Below, in pieces: positions 23,203 through 31,750 of a DNA stretch of 64,000 nucleotides (position 1 is the stretch's first letter; every line of letters begins with the position of its first letter). The translations under genes were made by a program, and so were the position numbers. The stretch is taken from assembly GCA_910578385.1 (NCBI GenBank), contig CAJTQV010000005.1, positions 62,001 through 126,000 of the forward strand, read 5' to 3'. Below the pieces are notes generated by a model that saw only the letters and a list, made by a program, of their open reading frames with translations, did no database searches and was not told the DNA's origin. This DNA comes from an uncultured Muribaculaceae bacterium (GTDB lineage: Bacteria; Bacteroidota; Bacteroidia; Bacteroidales; Muribaculaceae).

Positions 23203-25977
23203 TTATTTCACTGCAACCTTTACGGCTGTGGAGCCGGCGCGTACTACGTAGGTACCGGGGGCTACCGGAAGCACGCAGTCGCCTTCGCCGTTGGCTACGT
23301 TCACGCCCTGGAGCGTGTAGACGCTCACGCGGCCGGCGCAGTTGCTGACACGGATTGCTCCGGCCTCGGGACGTACCGAGAGGGCATCTGCCGCCTCATA
23401 TTCCATATCCTCGACACCTGAGATGTCTGTCGTCGTGATCACAGCGAAGCAGTTGGCCTCGACAGTGACGGTCTTGGCAACAGCGTCGAACTTCGGCGAT
23501 GAACCGTAGCTCTGAATCGCTACATGATATGCCTCGTTGTTATCCTGAAGGAAGTTCACCTTCACGTCGATTGAACCGGTCACATTCGGGTTCATCACAG
23601 CATAAAGCTCCTTGCCGTTGGCCGATGTCGCTACGGTGCGGCCCTGTGCCCATGTGCTGAAATTGAGCGAGTAGGCAGCATCCTCGGCAAAAAGATCCTT
23701 ATGATTGAGACGCATTCCGATAAGTTTCTGGTATGTCTCTACAAGACCTGCATTGTCGGGATCCTTCAGCGCGTTCCAGTCCACAATCTTGGGGCTTGTG
23801 TTGTTGTCACCGTTGGCGGACTTGCTGTTTTCGGCGTTACCCATCTCGGAGAACATCCAGATCATGTGCGATCCGGGCACGAGGAGCATCTGCGCCGCAG
23901 TCATGCCGAGACGCTGCATACTCACACTGTGGTTGCCCTTTACTCCTGCTGTGCCCCATGTGTCCTGCTTGTAACCGAGACGATACTCGTCGTGGCTCTC
24001 AAGATAAGAAACGGTGCTGCCTGCGGTGCGTCCTGCCTTTGTCGCCCACATGCTGTTGAGCGAAGAGCTTGACGAATAGCCCATGGCGGTCTGGCAACCT
24101 GCGTTGTTGAGGTTCATCCAGTTGAGTTCGCCATCGGCGGCCATCTCATTCTCCTCCTGGGCACCGGCAAGGTTCTCGTTGATGAAATATGCATCGGGAT
24201 TAACCTCGCGCATGGCGTCGTGCAGACGCTTCATGCGGGCCACACGGCTTGCGTTGTAGGCATTGGTTGCCGAGTCACCGTTGTTGGCATAAGAGGTGTT
24301 GTCGCCGAGACCCTTCACGAGGTCAAAGCGGAAACCATCCACATTATATTCTTTCAGCCAGAACTGAAGCATATCCTTCCACTGCTGCTCCACAAGGGGA
24401 TAACCCTGGTTCCAGTCGTTGAGCACGCTGTACGCGTGGGGCGCGGTGGCGTTGAAGAAGGGATTCGAACCGGACTTATACATGACGTACCAGGGGTGCA
24501 GCCAGTCAGACTGGTTGAACACAACGTCGAGAATCACAGCAATGCCAAGCTCGTGGCACTTGTCGATAAACTCCTTGTAGTCCTGCGGAGTACCGTAAGC
24601 CTTGTCGATTGCGAAGTAGAAGTTAGGGTTGTAACCCCAGGAGTTGTTGCCGTTGAACTCATTGATGGGAAGAAGCTCGATGGCGTTGACACCGAGATTC
24701 TTGAGGTAGTCGAGTTTGCCGATTGCCTGACGCACGGTACCGTTGCCCTTGGCTGCGCCCTCGGTGCCGGTGAAGTCGCGGAACAGAAGCTCGTAGATAA
24801 CGAGGTTGTCCTTCTCAGCCCCCTTGAAATCGGTCACATTCCACTTGTAGTCGAGCAGATTGTCTGAATGCCATGCCACAACCGTATTGGTCGGAAGACC
24901 TTCGGGATACTGCGGCAGATTCGGGTAAACCTCGGCCGGGATGTACTTGTCGTTGCTCGGGTCGAGCACAAGGCGTGCATAGGGATCACCCACGCCGTAA
25001 GTACCGTCTACATAATAGTAATATCCGAACTCGGTGCCGGTCAGAGTAGCCGGGAGTGTTGTCTTGAAATAGCGGAAAGTCGCGCCCTCGTTCTCGACAT
25101 CTACATATTCCATCACCTGGTCGAGACTGCCCACATAGCCGTCCCACGAACCGACGAGGACAACAGACTTCTTTTCAGGAGCCGCGAGGCAGAAAGTGTA
25201 TGAACCGTCGGCGTTTTTGGTGAGTCCCATCGGGGGAACTGTCTTGTCGGCAGCCTCTTCTGAATCGCCGGCGAAAAGAATCCTGATCGAGCGTTCGAGC
25301 GTGCGGCCATTGGCTGTTGCGACGGCCTTGACATCGTAGCTTCCCACATTCTCGAACTTGTAGAGAGTCTGGAGGGTCTTGGCACCGGCTGCCTCGGCTA
25401 CCTGAGTGTCGTTGACATAAATCTTTATGTCAGCCTCCATAGTGGTGTTGGCCGTGAAACGCACCGAACCGGCCGATGTCAGGATATTTCCGGGTCTTGT
25501 CTTGGAGAAGGCGAGCTGGAAGCCGCTGTCCAAAACATCGACAAAGATGTCGGCATCTCCGGTATCCTTACCCTCTTTTGTGCCTCCCGTGTTGCGGAAC
25601 ACGAAGCAGAGCTGCTTCACTGTCTCGGTGGGAGCCACACCGTAATATTCGCGGATGTCGCCGATGTTGAGCTTCCAGAGATTCTCGCTCACATATTCGA
25701 GCTGATACTTGGGAAGGTCTTCCTCCCATTCCGGAGCATACTTCCACTCCTCGGAAGTGCCGCTCTCATCAACGACATTCACGCCGGTATGCGCGTAGAT
25801 ATGGGTGTCGGCCGGCATATTCTTCAGGCCGCCGTTACCTTCGTCGGCGTGGAAATACACCACGACATTTTCCGAGTCCTCCTGAAGCGGAGAAGGTTCG
25901 GTTGTGACGACCTGCGCACGCAGAGCGGGAACGCAGAGCATGAGCGCCGCCACAAGAACAAAGAATGTTTTCTTCAT
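23203..25977 (-). CDS. Secreted GH13 alpha-amylase/pullulanase-like enzyme
   Basis: A 924-residue secreted glycoside hydrolase. The signal peptide runs to about residue 21. Two N-terminal beta-sandwich modules follow: a starch-binding-like region around VVVYFHADEGNGGLKN, and a CBM48-like module with VVLVGSWDGYVG. The GH13 barrel then has LGVNAIELLPINEFNGNNSW, the nucleophile D552 in GFRFDLVKGL, the acid/base E601 in YFINENLAG, and D663 in ESHDEYRLG, so all three catalytic carboxylates are present. The C-terminal tail (VSVYTLQGVNVANGEG, ending TAVKVAVK) is a T9SS-like sorting signal. It probably cleaves alpha-glucans at or outside the cell surface. Confidence 0.93.
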   Translation of the reverse strand: MKKTFFVLVAALMLCVPALRAQVVTTEPSPLQEDSENVVVYFHADEGNGGLKNMPADTHIYAHTGVNVVDESGTSEEWKYAPEWEEDLPKYQLEYVSENLWKLNIGDIREYYGVAPTETVKQLCFVFRNTGGTKEGKDTGDADIFVDVLDSGFQLAFSKTRPGNILTSAGSVRFTANTTMEADIKIYVNDTQVAEAAGAKTLQTLYKFENVGSYDVKAVATANGRTLERSIRILFAGDSEEAADKTVPPMGLTKNADGSYTFCLAAPEKKSVVLVGSWDGYVGSLDQVMEYVDVENEGATFRYFKTTLPATLTGTEFGYYYYVDGTYGVGDPYARLVLDPSNDKYIPAEVYPNLPQYPEGLPTNTVVAWHSDNLLDYKWNVTDFKGAEKDNLVIYELLFRDFTGTEGAAKGNGTVRQAIGKLDYLKNLGVNAIELLPINEFNGNNSWGYNPNFYFAIDKAYGTPQDYKEFIDKCHELGIAVILDVVFNQSDWLHPWYVMYKSGSNPFFNATAPHAYSVLNDWNQGYPLVEQQWKDMLQFWLKEYNVDGFRFDLVKGLGDNTSYANNGDSATNAYNASRVARMKRLHDAMREVNPDAYFINENLAGAQEENEMAADGELNWMNLNNAGCQTAMGYSSSSSLNSMWATKAGRTAGSTVSYLESHDEYRLGYKQDTWGTAGVKGNHSVSMQRLGMTAAQMLLVPGSHMIWMFSEMGNAENSKSANGDNNTSPKIVDWNALKDPDNAGLVETYQKLIGMRLNHKDLFAEDAAYSLNFSTWAQGRTVATSANGKELYAVMNPNVTGSIDVKVNFLQDNNEAYHVAIQSYGSSPKFDAVAKTVTVEANCFAVITTTDISGVEDMEYEAADALSVRPEAGAIRVSNCAGRVSVYTLQGVNVANGEGDCVLPVAPGTYVVRAGSTAVKVAVK

Positions 25978-26097
25978 AAGGTTAACTGTATTTAGATTAT
26001 TTGATTATTATTGTTTTAGATTGTCTCTCTTTGTTTCAAGATGTTTATCATTGCAGGGAGCCGAAGCAGGACGCCTCGGCTTTCAGGACGGCGGTCA

Positions 26098-26541
26098 TCA
26101 TTCCTCGTCATCCTCGGGTATATAGCTGAGCGAGCGCATCTCGGCATACTCGCTCCACTCCGGGTCAGACTGCGCCTCGATCTCGAAGGGCACGGTCTCC
26201 TCCACATCCTCAAGGGCACGGTTGAAGACCTTGCCGAATATGGCGAGGCTGTGGGCGTAGAATAGCCAGTCGCGACGTCCCTCGCCCGTATATATCGCCA
26301 CGAGATACGCAGCCTTGTCCTTGCGGAACGTCTCCTCAAGAGCGTCGTTCACACGCCCCATAAGTTCCGCGTCGGCCTCGTCGGGGAAGCCGTCGGGCAG
26401 AGCGTTGTAACGCCATGACACTCGCACAAGGTAGGGGAACTTCCCCGACCCTGAAATCTTCTCCATATAGTCGCGGCCGGTCACAATGACCGTCTTGCCG
26501 CCGTCGCCCTCCATCGGGGCGCTCCACCATCTTTCGGCCAT
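26098..26541 (-). CDS. DUF695-family protein
   Basis: A 147-residue cytoplasmic protein with the DUF695 pattern: RWWSAPMEGDGGKTVIVTGR at the start, FPYLVRVSWRYN, then an AYLVAIYTGEGRRDWLFYAHS core and an acidic end (SYIPEDDEE). The family has no assigned activity. It begins two bases after the DUF2027 gene ends, so it is the third gene of the phoH unit. Confidence 0.8.
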   Translation of the reverse strand: MAERWWSAPMEGDGGKTVIVTGRDYMEKISGSGKFPYLVRVSWRYNALPDGFPDEADAELMGRVNDALEETFRKDKAAYLVAIYTGEGRRDWLFYAHSLAIFGKVFNRALEDVEETVPFEIEAQSDPEWSEYAEMRSLSYIPEDDEE

Positions 26542-26543
26542 GA

Positions 26544-27269
26544 TTACTTCTTGGGACGTGGACGCTCCGCGAGCAGCGACACCTCAAGCACCGGGGTGTC
26601 GAAGTACATGCTCGGACGGAAGCAGTGCAGTTTGTAGAATTTGGTGAGGTCGAGCTTGCGCGAAACGCTCAGCGGCATCTTCACCTCGAAGGGCTTGTCT
26701 TGTTTCCACGCCATGGCCTGGAATACAATCCGTTCCAGTTCCTTGACGGAGTCCTGCGTGTAGCTGCGGAGCTCCACAAGCTCGTTGGGAGCGGCCTCGC
26801 CACGAGCGGCCACTGTCCATCCCGACTCGCCGTCGCGGCGGAGCAGCTGATATGACAGGAAATAGTTGGAATCGTTTACAAGCAGAGCGTTGATGGCAGT
26901 TGTTGAGAGCTGCTTGACATCGGCCGGCTCGAATGCGAGCACCACGGTCATGTCGTCGCCATATTCAGTCTCCTCTACCGGGAACTCCTCCGGTTCGGGA
27001 GCGGCATGTACAGGTGCCACCCGTTCCGGCTTCGGCTCCGGTTTCTCGCGCACCGAGGTGCGTCCCACGTCAAACGCCTTCTGGTCAAACATCATGCGGC
27101 CCGGCTTGTCGGGCTTATGTCCGGCGGGGAGCACAACCACGAGGTCGCTCACCTGAACCGGGGTCTCGAAACCGTCATCATCGACATAGGCTATCTTGCC
27201 CTCGACCTTAATAACTTTTCCGCCGCCGACCGCGTTGAGGTAGCGCACGGTATCTCCAGGTTGTATCAT
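26544..27269 (-). CDS. DUF2027-family protein
   Basis: A 241-residue Bacteroidota-specific protein. The N-terminus (MIQPGDTVRYLNAVGGGKVI) is an SH3-like beta domain as seen in the DUF2027 family. The C-terminal part is a jelly-roll-like domain (DMTVVLAFEPADVKQLSTTA, SNYFLSYQLLRRDGESGWTV). Published structural-genomics work on the family leaves its role open. It overlaps phoH by four bases (ATGA), so the two are translationally coupled. Confidence 0.8.
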   Translation of the reverse strand: MIQPGDTVRYLNAVGGGKVIKVEGKIAYVDDDGFETPVQVSDLVVVLPAGHKPDKPGRMMFDQKAFDVGRTSVREKPEPKPERVAPVHAAPEPEEFPVEETEYGDDMTVVLAFEPADVKQLSTTAINALLVNDSNYFLSYQLLRRDGESGWTVAARGEAAPNELVELRSYTQDSVKELERIVFQAMAWKQDKPFEVKMPLSVSRKLDLTKFYKLHCFRPSMYFDTPVLEVSLLAERPRPKK

Positions 27270-28234
27270 ATCTCTTCTTCGTTGACGGTCTCTTCTTCCT
27301 CGGGCTTGACATTCTCGTAGGCATCGACTATGCGCTGCACGAGCGGATGACGCACTATGTCTTTCTTCTCATACTCTATCACGCCGATTCCCTTGACGTT
27401 GCGCAGTATGCGCAACGCGCTCAGCAGTCCGCTGCGCGTGGAACGGGGAAGGTCAATCTGCGTGACGTCGCCCGTGACGACCATCTTCGAGTTCATGCCC
27501 AGTCGGGTCAGGAACATCTTCATCTGCTGCGTGGTGGTGTTCTGCGCCTCGTCGAGTATGATGACCGCGTCGTTGAGCGTGCGGCCGCGCATGAACGCGA
27601 GCGGCGCAATCTGAATCGTACCGGCATCCATGTACTCCTTCAGCTTCAAGGCGGGGAGCATGTCCTCAAGCGCGTCGTAGAGCGGCTGGAGATAGGGGTC
27701 GATCTTGTCTTTCATGTCGCCGGGCAGGAAGCCGAGCTTCTCACCCGCCTCGACAGCGGGACGCGACAGTATGAGGCGGCGGATCTCCTTGTTCTTCAGC
27801 GCACGCACTGCAAGAGCGATAGCTATGTAAGTCTTGCCCGTACCGGCCGGTCCGAGCGCGAATGTGAGGTCGTTCTCGTCGAAGCTGCGCACCATGCGCG
27901 CCTGATTGGCGTTTCGCGCCGAGATGGGCTTGCCGTTCTGGCCATAGATTATCACGCCCGAAGCATCGCGGCGTGCCGGAGCCTCGCCACGCACTATGTC
28001 GATAATCGCCTCTTCATTCAGGCTATTGTATTTCGACGCGTACGCCTCGATTTCCTTGACCTTTTTCTCGAACTCGGCGGTCTCGCTCTCCTCCCCTATC
28101 ACCTTGATGACATTGCCGCGCGCGGCTACACGCAGCTTCGGGAAGAGGTTGCGCACCAGCGATATGTTGCTGTTGTTGGGTCCGTAGAATGTCTGCGGGT
28201 CAATCCCGTCGATTATTATTATTCTCTCTATCAA
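27266..28234 (-). CDS. phoH: PhoH-family ATPase
   Basis: A 322-residue PhoH-like protein with a KH-like N-terminal segment and a P-loop ATPase core: Walker A GPAGTGKTYIAIAL, SRPAVEAGEKLGFLPGD and Walker B VIILDEAQNTT. PhoH proteins are implicated in RNA metabolism. The only plausible start is TTG at 28234, because an in-frame stop lies five codons upstream and the residues MIERIIIIDGID match the family N-terminus. This non-ATG start may keep expression low. It is the first gene of a phoH-DUF2027-DUF695 run. Confidence 0.93.
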   Translation of the reverse strand: MIERIIIIDGIDPQTFYGPNNSNISLVRNLFPKLRVAARGNVIKVIGEESETAEFEKKVKEIEAYASKYNSLNEEAIIDIVRGEAPARRDASGVIIYGQNGKPISARNANQARMVRSFDENDLTFALGPAGTGKTYIAIALAVRALKNKEIRRLILSRPAVEAGEKLGFLPGDMKDKIDPYLQPLYDALEDMLPALKLKEYMDAGTIQIAPLAFMRGRTLNDAVIILDEAQNTTTQQMKMFLTRLGMNSKMVVTGDVTQIDLPRSTRSGLLSALRILRNVKGIGVIEYEKKDIVRHPLVQRIVDAYENVKPEEEETVNEEEI

Positions 28235-28280
28235 TTTGATTTCTATTTATTTCCCTAATCCATTATAATCTGTCAGCGGC

Positions 28281-29825
28281 TCAGCCCACCGAGTTCTCCA
28301 GCGAGATCTGTAGCAGTTTCTGGGCCTCGACGGCAAACTCCATCGGGAGCTTGTTCATCACCTCGCGGGCGTATCCGCCCACAATCAGCCCGATGGCCTC
28401 CTCTGTGGGTATGCCGCGCTGACGGCAGTAGAAAAGCTGCTCCTCGTTGATTTTCGAGGTCGTGGCCTCATGCTCCACGGTCGAGGTGTCGTTGCCGACC
28501 TCGATGTAGGGGAACGTATGCGCACCGCAGCGGTCGCCCATCAGCAGCGAGTCGCACTGCGTGTAGTTGCGGCAGTTGTCGGCACCCTTGGCCACTTTCA
28601 CCAGACCACGGTAACTGTTCTGCGACTCGCCGGCCGAGATACCCTTGCTCACGATTGTGCTGCGGGTGTTGCGTCCGATGTGTACCATCTTCGTGCCGGT
28701 GTCGGCCTGCTGATGGTTGTTGGTGAGCGCGACGCTGTAGAACTCGCCTACACTCTCGTCACCCTTGAGCACGCAGCTCGGATATTTCCATGTGATGGCC
28801 GAACCGGTCTCGACCTGCGTCCATGAAATCTTGGAACGGTGTCCGCGGCAGAGTCCGCGCTTGGTCACGAAGTTGAAGATACCTCCCCGGCCCTCGCGGT
28901 CGCCGGCATACCAGTTCTGCACTGTCGAATATTTGACTTCGGCACGTTCCTCGACCACAATCTCGACCACAGCGGCGTGGAGCTGGTTCTCGTCGCGCAT
29001 CGGCGCGGTGCAACCCTCTAAGTAGCTGACATAGGCATCGTCGTCGGCCACGATGAGCGTGCGCTCGAACTGGCCAGTGCCCGAAGCGTTTATGCGGAAA
29101 TATGTGCTCAGCTCCATCGGGCATCGCACCCCTTTCGGTATGTACACGAACGAACCGTCGGAGAAGACCGCCGCGTTGAGCGCGGCATAGAAGTTGTCGC
29201 GGTATCCCACCACACTGCCCAGGTACTTGCGTACAAGTTCGGGATAGTCTTTCACGGCCTCCGACATCGAGCAGAATATCACGCCGAGCTCGGCGAGCCG
29301 TTCGCGGTGGGTGGTCTTGACGCTCACCGAGTCGAGCACGGCATCGACGGCCACACCGGCGAGGTGCTTCTGTTCTTCGAGAGATATTCCGAGCTTATTG
29401 AAGGTCTTGACCAGTTCGGGGTCAACCTCGTCCATGCTCTTTTTCAGCTCCTTCTTGCGCGGGGCTGCGTAGTAGCTGATGGCCTGGAAGTCGATCTCGG
29501 GAATGCGCAGATGCGCCCACGTGGGGGGCGTAAGCGTCTCCCAATACCGGAATGCCTTCAGGCGGTATTCCAGCAGCCAGTCCGGTTCACCCTTGGCGGC
29601 GGATATGAAGCGCACCACGTCCTCATTGAGACCGGGGGGTACAATCTCGGTATCGATGTCGGACGTGAAACCATATTTATATTCAGAATTGGCAGCCTCC
29701 TCGATGACCCGTTTCGACTTGTCCTCCTGCACGCCCTGCTCCGGTTTCTCCGGCGCGTTTGCGGCATTGCCTCCGGCGACATTTCCCGACAGGTCCTCAG
29801 GCAGCCCTTGACTTTTCTGTTCCAC
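28281..29825 (-). CDS. sufB: SufB, Fe-S cluster scaffold subunit
   Basis: A 514-residue SufB. Key segments are [54 protein letters not shown] [18 protein letters not shown], and the C-terminal [20 protein letters not shown] with [13 protein letters not shown]. It forms the SufBC2D scaffold. The start is GTG. The first 45 residues are a polar, probably disordered extension ([17 protein letters not shown]). sufC and sufD are not adjacent, unlike the usual sufBCDS order. A full promoter lies just upstream. Confidence 0.95.
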   Translation of the reverse strand: MEQKSQGLPEDLSGNVAGGNAANAPEKPEQGVQEDKSKRVIEEAANSEYKYGFTSDIDTEIVPPGLNEDVVRFISAAKGEPDWLLEYRLKAFRYWETLTPPTWAHLRIPEIDFQAISYYAAPRKKELKKSMDEVDPELVKTFNKLGISLEEQKHLAGVAVDAVLDSVSVKTTHRERLAELGVIFCSMSEAVKDYPELVRKYLGSVVGYRDNFYAALNAAVFSDGSFVYIPKGVRCPMELSTYFRINASGTGQFERTLIVADDDAYVSYLEGCTAPMRDENQLHAAVVEIVVEERAEVKYSTVQNWYAGDREGRGGIFNFVTKRGLCRGHRSKISWTQVETGSAITWKYPSCVLKGDESVGEFYSVALTNNHQQADTGTKMVHIGRNTRSTIVSKGISAGESQNSYRGLVKVAKGADNCRNYTQCDSLLMGDRCGAHTFPYIEVGNDTSTVEHEATTSKINEEQLFYCRQRGIPTEEAIGLIVGGYAREVMNKLPMEFAVEAQKLLQISLENSVG

Positions 29826-29874
29826 TTTCTTACGTATTTTTCCGGCCTTACAGCCGCATCACACTATAAATACG

Positions 29875-29906
29875 CAAAAATACTAAAAAAGTTTCAATCC
29901 GACAAA
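29875..29906 (-). promoter_or_regulatory. Bacteroidota promoter of sufB
   Basis: On the minus strand, TTTG (29906-29903) is separated by 20 bases from TATTTTTG (29882-29875). This is an exact consensus match about 55 bases before the GTG start. Confidence 0.8.
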
Positions 29907-29909
29907 CCG

Positions 29910-29999
29910 GAGTCTGTAAACAGACTCGTAAACCGGCACGAAAAGCGGTTGCGCATATGGGCCGAATCCAATGCCGTGACCCGATACGCGCAACCGCTT
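29910..29999. repeat. Two nested inverted repeats upstream of sufB
   Basis: GAGTCTG-TAAA-CAGACTC at 29910-29927 is a perfect 7-base-pair hairpin. AAGCGGTTGCGC at 29943-29954 pairs with GCGCAACCGCTT at 29988-29999, a 12-base perfect arm with a 33-base loop. They lie beyond the stop of the next minus-strand gene and may end its transcript. Confidence 0.6.
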
Positions 30000-30093
30000 G
30001 CTTAAATCCTCCGGCGCATTGCCGGATTCGTGTGTTTAAACTCGCTCTGTGGCCTGGTGTGCGGTCAAACCCGCACCCAGGCTATCTTTACAG

Positions 30094-31701
30094 TCATTTC
30101 CCAACAAACTTCTTGCCGTCGCGGACGTAGACCGACCCGGGCAGAACGCGCTCCACGCGCCGCCCCATCAGGTCATAGGTTGCACCCGACTTTACAGTCT
30201 CGGTCTCTGAATCGAACACTCCCTCTACCGAGTTCTGACCACGTGCGAAGTCCTCGGCCTTGAACACGCAGACACCGTTCTCGTAGCATTCGAGCATACC
30301 ACCGAATGAGTTGCCGCAGTCTGCCTGAGGGAATATTGTCATATACTCGTCGGTGTATTGTGCACCAACACCGTCTACCCATACAAAAGACCGATCGGTA
30401 TTCTGACTCTCAATTCGCTGGTACTTACGGTCTATGCCGCATACCGTCTCGTTGAAGACTGACGATACTCTCCCTACAAGCCAATCGCTACCGCCCTCTT
30501 CCGCATAGACTGCCTCGCCTTTCACCAGCGAGAAATCCATCACCGGGGTGAAATAGGCATAAGTGCCGCTCAGATTGTCCGACCAGTAAAATTCGAGAAG
30601 TCCGCGTGACTCGGAGAGAACCACTGTGAAAGGCTCGAACATTCCGGCATCCGACACTACACTCACACGTCGGGCAGGACGATTGCCGATATAGAGCTGT
30701 TTATCCTCAACCGTGGCGGTGACAGTTGACCTTTCCGGCTCGCTGGTAAGCGATATGAACTCCCACTTCCACATCTTGCCGGGCGCAAGTATCGAGTGAG
30801 GATCCTCGTTGCCCTGCGCAAGTCTTGACCCGTAAATCACCTTGCCCTCGCTGTCGGCGACATAATTAAGGAATGAACCCTGGCCGGGACCGTTGACATT
30901 GTTTGACAAGGAAGTCGAATACGGAGGGCCGAAGACCACCAGATCTCCGTCTCGGTCCGGACCGATTCCCTCGATAACCGAACCGGGATATACCTCACGA
31001 TATTCTACAAGGGTTTCTCCTTCTTCGGATTGCACCGATTGTCCGAGACCCGTCGGTTCCGGTTGTTCCGGCGGTTCGGGAAGTTCAACTTTCTCACAGA
31101 ATGTAATCGCTTTCCGTTCAGACCCGGCGACCTTTACCGGAGTCTTTTCCTTTATGTAGACAGTCTGCAGCATCTCTTCACCGACATCAATTCCAGTCGG
31201 CAGCTGGAACTCCGCTCCATCTCCGAGAGTAAAGTCATATCGCAGGAACTCGCTATAGCGCTCTTCCGGAACCGACGGATCAAGTGTTGCGTCAAGTGTT
31301 TCGGTGCTGAACATTTTATTGTCGAGAGTCAGCACATAGACTTTGCCATTTTCCTCGCGCAAGAAGTAGTTGGGACCGGTTCTTTCCAGAACTTCCGCAA
31401 GTTCAAGAACCCCGTACTCATGGGTGCCTTTATAATACTCTGACTCGAAGAAAGTGAACCGGTGATACTCCTTCCCGTTGACGGTAATGGTTCCGTCAAA
31501 CTTCATGGAATGATAGGCTATACCGCCCTCGCCATACCCATTGACATTCCGGCTATATTGCCCCGCATACTGCCATACCTTACCCTCCTCGATCATCGGT
31601 GCGTAGCCGGTAGCCAATAGATACGACGGAAAAACCGCGACGACTCCGCATAACGCCAGTAAATGTTTTAATATCATAAACCTGTCTTTTAAATGTTTCA
31701 T
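30094..31701 (-). CDS. Exported protein with T9SS-like tail, unknown function
   Basis: About 535 residues from the ATG giving MKHLKDRFMILKHLLALCG. The signal peptide ends near LLATGYA. An ATG eight residues later is equally plausible. The body is beta-rich and repetitive (GKVWQYAGQYSRNVNGYG, GKMWKWEFISLTSEPERS), with two similar WxY/WxF-type repeats. The end, YDLMGRRVERVLPGSVYVRDG followed by KKFVGK, is a standard sorting tail. It is the last gene of the C25 peptidase cluster, 49 bases after it. Confidence 0.75.
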   Translation of the reverse strand: MKHLKDRFMILKHLLALCGVVAVFPSYLLATGYAPMIEEGKVWQYAGQYSRNVNGYGEGGIAYHSMKFDGTITVNGKEYHRFTFFESEYYKGTHEYGVLELAEVLERTGPNYFLREENGKVYVLTLDNKMFSTETLDATLDPSVPEERYSEFLRYDFTLGDGAEFQLPTGIDVGEEMLQTVYIKEKTPVKVAGSERKAITFCEKVELPEPPEQPEPTGLGQSVQSEEGETLVEYREVYPGSVIEGIGPDRDGDLVVFGPPYSTSLSNNVNGPGQGSFLNYVADSEGKVIYGSRLAQGNEDPHSILAPGKMWKWEFISLTSEPERSTVTATVEDKQLYIGNRPARRVSVVSDAGMFEPFTVVLSESRGLLEFYWSDNLSGTYAYFTPVMDFSLVKGEAVYAEEGGSDWLVGRVSSVFNETVCGIDRKYQRIESQNTDRSFVWVDGVGAQYTDEYMTIFPQADCGNSFGGMLECYENGVCVFKAEDFARGQNSVEGVFDSETETVKSGATYDLMGRRVERVLPGSVYVRDGKKFVGK

Positions 31702-31750
31702 TTCTGGAGATAGGATGCATGTTACATTATCTCCCGGATAGTGAATATGT

